NCBI RefSeq assembly: GCF_025118155.1
Contig: NW_026251412.1
Location: 330,596-394,595 of the forward strand
Direction of reading: 5' to 3'
Length of the DNA: 64,000 bases
Source: Cokeromyces recurvatus
Lineage: Eukaryota; Mucoromycota; Mucoromycetes; Mucorales; Mucoraceae
Every line of letters begins with the position of its first letter. Within the stretch, counting starts at the first letter, position 1. Under the pieces are notes generated by a model, which did not search any database, was not told where the DNA came from, and worked only from the letters and a program-made list of their open reading frames with translations. This document shows positions 61,231 to 64,000 of the stretch, in pieces. Made by a program: the position numbers and the translations under genes.

Positions 61231-61789
61231 GTACAATATTATATGATACAATTTTTTTTCCAGGCACTATGTCTTGACACAATTAGTTTAATTTTCTTCT
61301 TTTGCTAAAATTTACTATAACGTTCTATGATTAGTCTGATAAAATAACAGGCGATAGCTATTATTAATCAGATGCTGACAATAATATTAATGACTAAATT
61401 TTATACATAGCTATTCTAATTACATATGCTTAATTGTGTAGTACTGTTTGCTTGTATTAAGTTTTGAATATCACGTTATTTAAGCTTATCCATTATGATA
61501 TAAAATAACAAATAATAGTAGACAATATCATTAACACAAAAGACTCATATTAAGCTATCTCTATATTGAACAAGAACAAGCTTCGTATAGCTTTTATTTG
61601 CCTGCATGATGTAACAAAAACTAGCTTTAGGAAATATTAAATATAAAATGTAAATTATATACCTCTATGATAAACTCTCTTCTCTAATATAAGTGTATAC
61701 CAAATAAAGATCATATCAAATTTATATTTAAAATAAGATGGGATGTTTATTCATCAAGTATTAGTAATTATCATGTCTATTCAACAAAT

Positions 61790-62460
61790 GCTTTATGATT
61801 GGTATATAATGTCAAAGGATTATTAAACAGGTATTTTCTAAATTTCCTCAATACCACTATGACGGTGTATAACATCTCTCTTCTAATTGTATTCCAATTA
61901 TGTCGCGAAGGTGAAAGAAAACACGAGACAAAACTAATGTGTTTATCATGACCATATTTTCCCTTTTGAAATAATACCCTGCAGAAACTGCAAACTGACT
62001 AGCGTCTGTAGCACAGTAAAATATTTTACATGTGTAGACATGGATTAAAACTAACTAAATTAGATTGCAATATATTTTCTATAGCTTCAAATGCTTTATC
62101 TTGAACATCTCACTGTAAATCCATTATGTTAGGTGCATGATTGATATGAGTGAGGGGAAGCAGCTACTTCAGCCATCTTAGGAATCTATTCTCTAAAATA
62201 CCTTACATCAAGCCAATCCATCCTAATGTGAATTGTAATTCTTTAGCTGCTTTAGCTTTTCTAAATGTCTGTACATTCGTTAATTTGTTTTTATCGACTC
62301 TCGTTCCATTCGAGTCAACAATAAAACCTAAGAGATTTACACTTTGTTGAGCCCATGAGCATATTTCGTTATATTTAGTATGGGGTTGGAACTATTCAGT
62401 TGTTCAAAAACTAATCGAACATACTTGACATGTTGCTCTAAACTCTCACTAGCTGTGATG
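61790..62460 (-). pseudogene. Ty3/gypsy retrotransposon pol relic (reverse transcriptase end and RNase H)
   Basis: On the minus strand the order and motifs of a gypsy polyprotein are readable. Near 62430 HVKYVRLVFEQL and near 62310 LGFIVDSNGTRVDKNKL correspond to the reverse transcriptase thumb region (the H..HLR.VF..L and LG.VVS..GV.. motifs). Near 62005 ATDAS marks the RNase H catalytic Asp, followed after a frameshift by YGHDKHISFVSCFLSP and LYTNHKAF. Stops and frameshifts are scattered through the region. No integrase, protease, gag or LTR was found. Confidence 0.75.
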
Positions 62461-63089
62461 GAATGTAAATAAAAGATAAAAGAGAAAATAGAAAATAGAA
62501 AATAGAAAATAGAAAAGGGAGAAAAGGAACAAAAGGAAGTATAGTTTGAGACTGTTTTTATTCAATTAAAAATAAAGAAGGTTAAAAGAAAGTTAAAGAA
62601 AGAAGTTAAAGATTATTTTGTGTCTACACAAATGCTTGTATTTATATTAATGAATCCTGAATCAAAGAAATAAAAATAACCGTCAAATAACATGAGTCAT
62701 AAAACAGTGTTAGTATTCGGATATACGTCTTGTTGATTCAAGAGACTGATCTATGGATTATCTATTGGGTGTTATAATGATCTGATCAAGTTTTAAATAA
62801 AAAATTTATTGTTTAATCTGAGTATATGTTCCTGATATCTTTTATGTTTTATTTTATTGGATCAAAGACGACCTGAATCCTTTATCAAGGTTATAAAAAT
62901 AAATATTTAGAAATGATACGATGTCTTATAATTGATACATCTAGACAATTGGATGTCAATAAGTTTTATATTATTTACAAGATATTATATACAGAGTTTT
63001 ATTTTATATTCAGGCTTATAGTTTATCCTATATTATGTATTCATCTATTATAATATTACTTATGCTTATATCCAGAGCTTGTTCTATAA
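62461..63089. other. AT-rich sequence with a short tandem repeat
   Basis: A heptamer-like repeat (AAAATAG, about 62484-62514) stands at the upstream edge of the gypsy relic. Otherwise only AT-rich sequence without coding signs. Confidence 0.5.
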
Positions 63090-63350
63090 CACTAGCAATA
63101 ACAGTATCATCAGCAAAATTCTGTATACACATTGTTATGATTGTAGTTGTCTTTATAACTAAGTTAATAGAAATAAACCATCATTTATTATATAATAAAG
63201 AGGTTATTCAAATAAAACTAGTATATTGCACTTCGCAGCATAATATTCATTCTACACGCAGTTTTAATAATAGTCATTGTTAGAATGTTCGAGTACTAAT
63301 AATAATTATAAATATACATAGTTCAAACAGGATTATCACTCGTGTATTCT
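63090..63350 (-). repeat. Right arm of the inverted repeat
   Basis: Reverse complement of 60640-60930 with mismatches and small indels. The two arms enclose copy C and the gypsy relic, about 2.2 kb apart. Confidence 0.85.
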
Positions 63351-63397
63351 ATGACATAATTATTCATGAGTAATACATATTATGCAGTAGACGGAAA

Positions 63398-63586
63398 AAT
63401 GGTCCGGATGTTTTGACAAAAATGACAAAAACACTTATAACTAAAGAACAAATAAAGCAAATAACACAGAACAAAATCTATTTAAAAGAGAAAATTGCCC
63501 AGTTTTATTTATGGATTTCAAGAAATATGATTGGTTAAAATATATTAAAATCGGAGGTTGAAGTTGTAGTGTACATCCGGACCATT
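63398..63586. repeat. Inverted repeat, 14-bp arms 161 bases apart
   Basis: AATGGTCCGGATGT at 63398-63411 is exactly complementary to ACATCCGGACCATT at 63573-63586. It ends 210 bases upstream of the transposase start, so it may be a terminal repeat of that element or a small non-autonomous element between two copies of its end. Confidence 0.8.
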
Positions 63587-63796
63587 GTTTAGGGTGCATC
63601 CGAAAAATGAGAATCCACAGTTTGATGACCTGTGATGAGTGATAAATTGTCATTTATAATATTCAATCAGAATTAATGAATACTGGGCAACTTAATTTCA
63701 TAAAAAAGTATAAAAAAAGTTATTTTCTATAATCAATATTGCGTGTTTCTTTTTGGATTATTATATTTACACTTTAAATTACATTATTACATCGTT

Positions 63797-64000
63797 ATGG
63801 CTCGTTCACTTTCACAAGATAAGCAAAATAACATCAAATTTTTATTGCAATCAGGTTGTTCATATTCTGTAATCATGAAACGTATTCCAGGTGTCAAAAA
63901 GAGTACGATTTGTGACATAAGAAAAGGTTTTTCCCTGAATGAAAAGCTACATCTAGTGGTAAAAAGACAGTTGCACTATGGCGGAAAATATGGTAGAAAA
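63797..64000 (+). CDS. Tc1-like transposase, N-terminal part (cut by window end)
   Basis: The frame begins MARSLSQDKQNNIKFLLQSG and continues CSYSVIMKRIPGVKKSTICD, a typical helix-turn-helix of Tc1/mariner transposases. The following part, KGFSLNEKLHLVVKRQLHYG, does not look like the family, while the neighbouring frame gives ATSSGKKTVALWRK, so a one-base frameshift near 63935-63950 is likely. The catalytic domain would lie beyond the window, so it cannot be judged whether this copy is dead. Confidence 0.65.
   Translation, partial: MARSLSQDKQNNIKFLLQSGCSYSVIMKRIPGVKKSTICDIRKGFSLNEKLHLVVKRQLHYGGKYGRK

Overview
The window is nuclear DNA of a filamentous, early-diverging fungus, most likely a Mucoromycete (Mucorales-like). 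This rests on the strongly AT-rich sequence, many short GT..AG introns with phase-consistent joins, gene families shared with fungi (Zn2Cys6 regulator, CCH1 calcium channel, HbrB/BIT61, GPI-anchored KRE9-like protein), an Integrator subunit that common yeasts lack, and abundant decayed Tc1-like transposons. Nothing bacterial, no tRNA or rRNA gene and no CRISPR array was seen.

Layout. 1-3.9 kb: an unrecognised C2H2-like/hypothetical gene pair, then a decayed Tc1-like transposase. 3.9-17 kb is housekeeping: GPI-anchored surface protein (-), OSBP/OSH lipid transfer protein (+), SRP54 (-), carboxypeptidase Y-like protease (-, with an apparent one-base frameshift in a homopolymer), VC0807-like membrane protein (+) and an Asunder/INTS13 homologue (-). 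17-19 kb is a relic-bearing spacer. 19-22.3 kb: a long multi-exon protein with an N-terminal TIM-barrel-like region and a C-terminal formylglycine-generating-enzyme (FGE/SUMF1) domain. 22.3-24.7 kb: gene-poor. 24.7-33.2 kb: ALE1-type MBOAT acyltransferase (+), Zn2Cys6 transcription factor (-), BIT61/HbrB TORC2 subunit (-), HRD1 ubiquitin ligase (-). 33.2-35.4 kb: spacer with a small ORF and a dispersed repeat. 35.4-43.7 kb: CCH1 voltage-gated calcium channel (+). 44-58.9 kb: beta-tubulin (-), HRP1-like RNA-binding protein (-), a spacer with a transposase relic, R3HCC1L-like protein (+), cytochrome c (-), beta-lactamase-fold esterase (-), a decayed Tc1-like transposase (-), a PARP-type zinc-finger protein (+), pantothenate kinase (-) and a 62-residue serine palmitoyltransferase small subunit (-). 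58.9-64 kb is a gene-poor graveyard: an inverted repeat pair, a Ty3/gypsy pol relic between its arms, a third copy of the dispersed repeat, and the 5' end of a Tc1-like transposase running off the window.

The genes are mostly independent housekeeping loci; there is no obvious cluster or operon-like system. HRD1, SRP54 and the GPI protein all concern the secretory pathway; OSBP, ALE1 and the SPT subunit concern membrane lipids. The most interesting points are: beta-tubulin carrying Tyr167 and Ala198, both classical benzimidazole-resistance residues; a fungal INTS13; the FGE fusion protein; a three-copy dispersed element that conserves a reading frame; and a recurrent poly(T)-poly(A)-G architecture at 3' splice sites. 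Exon joins were worked out by hand from GT/AG signals and phase; where I could not resolve a join I say so.
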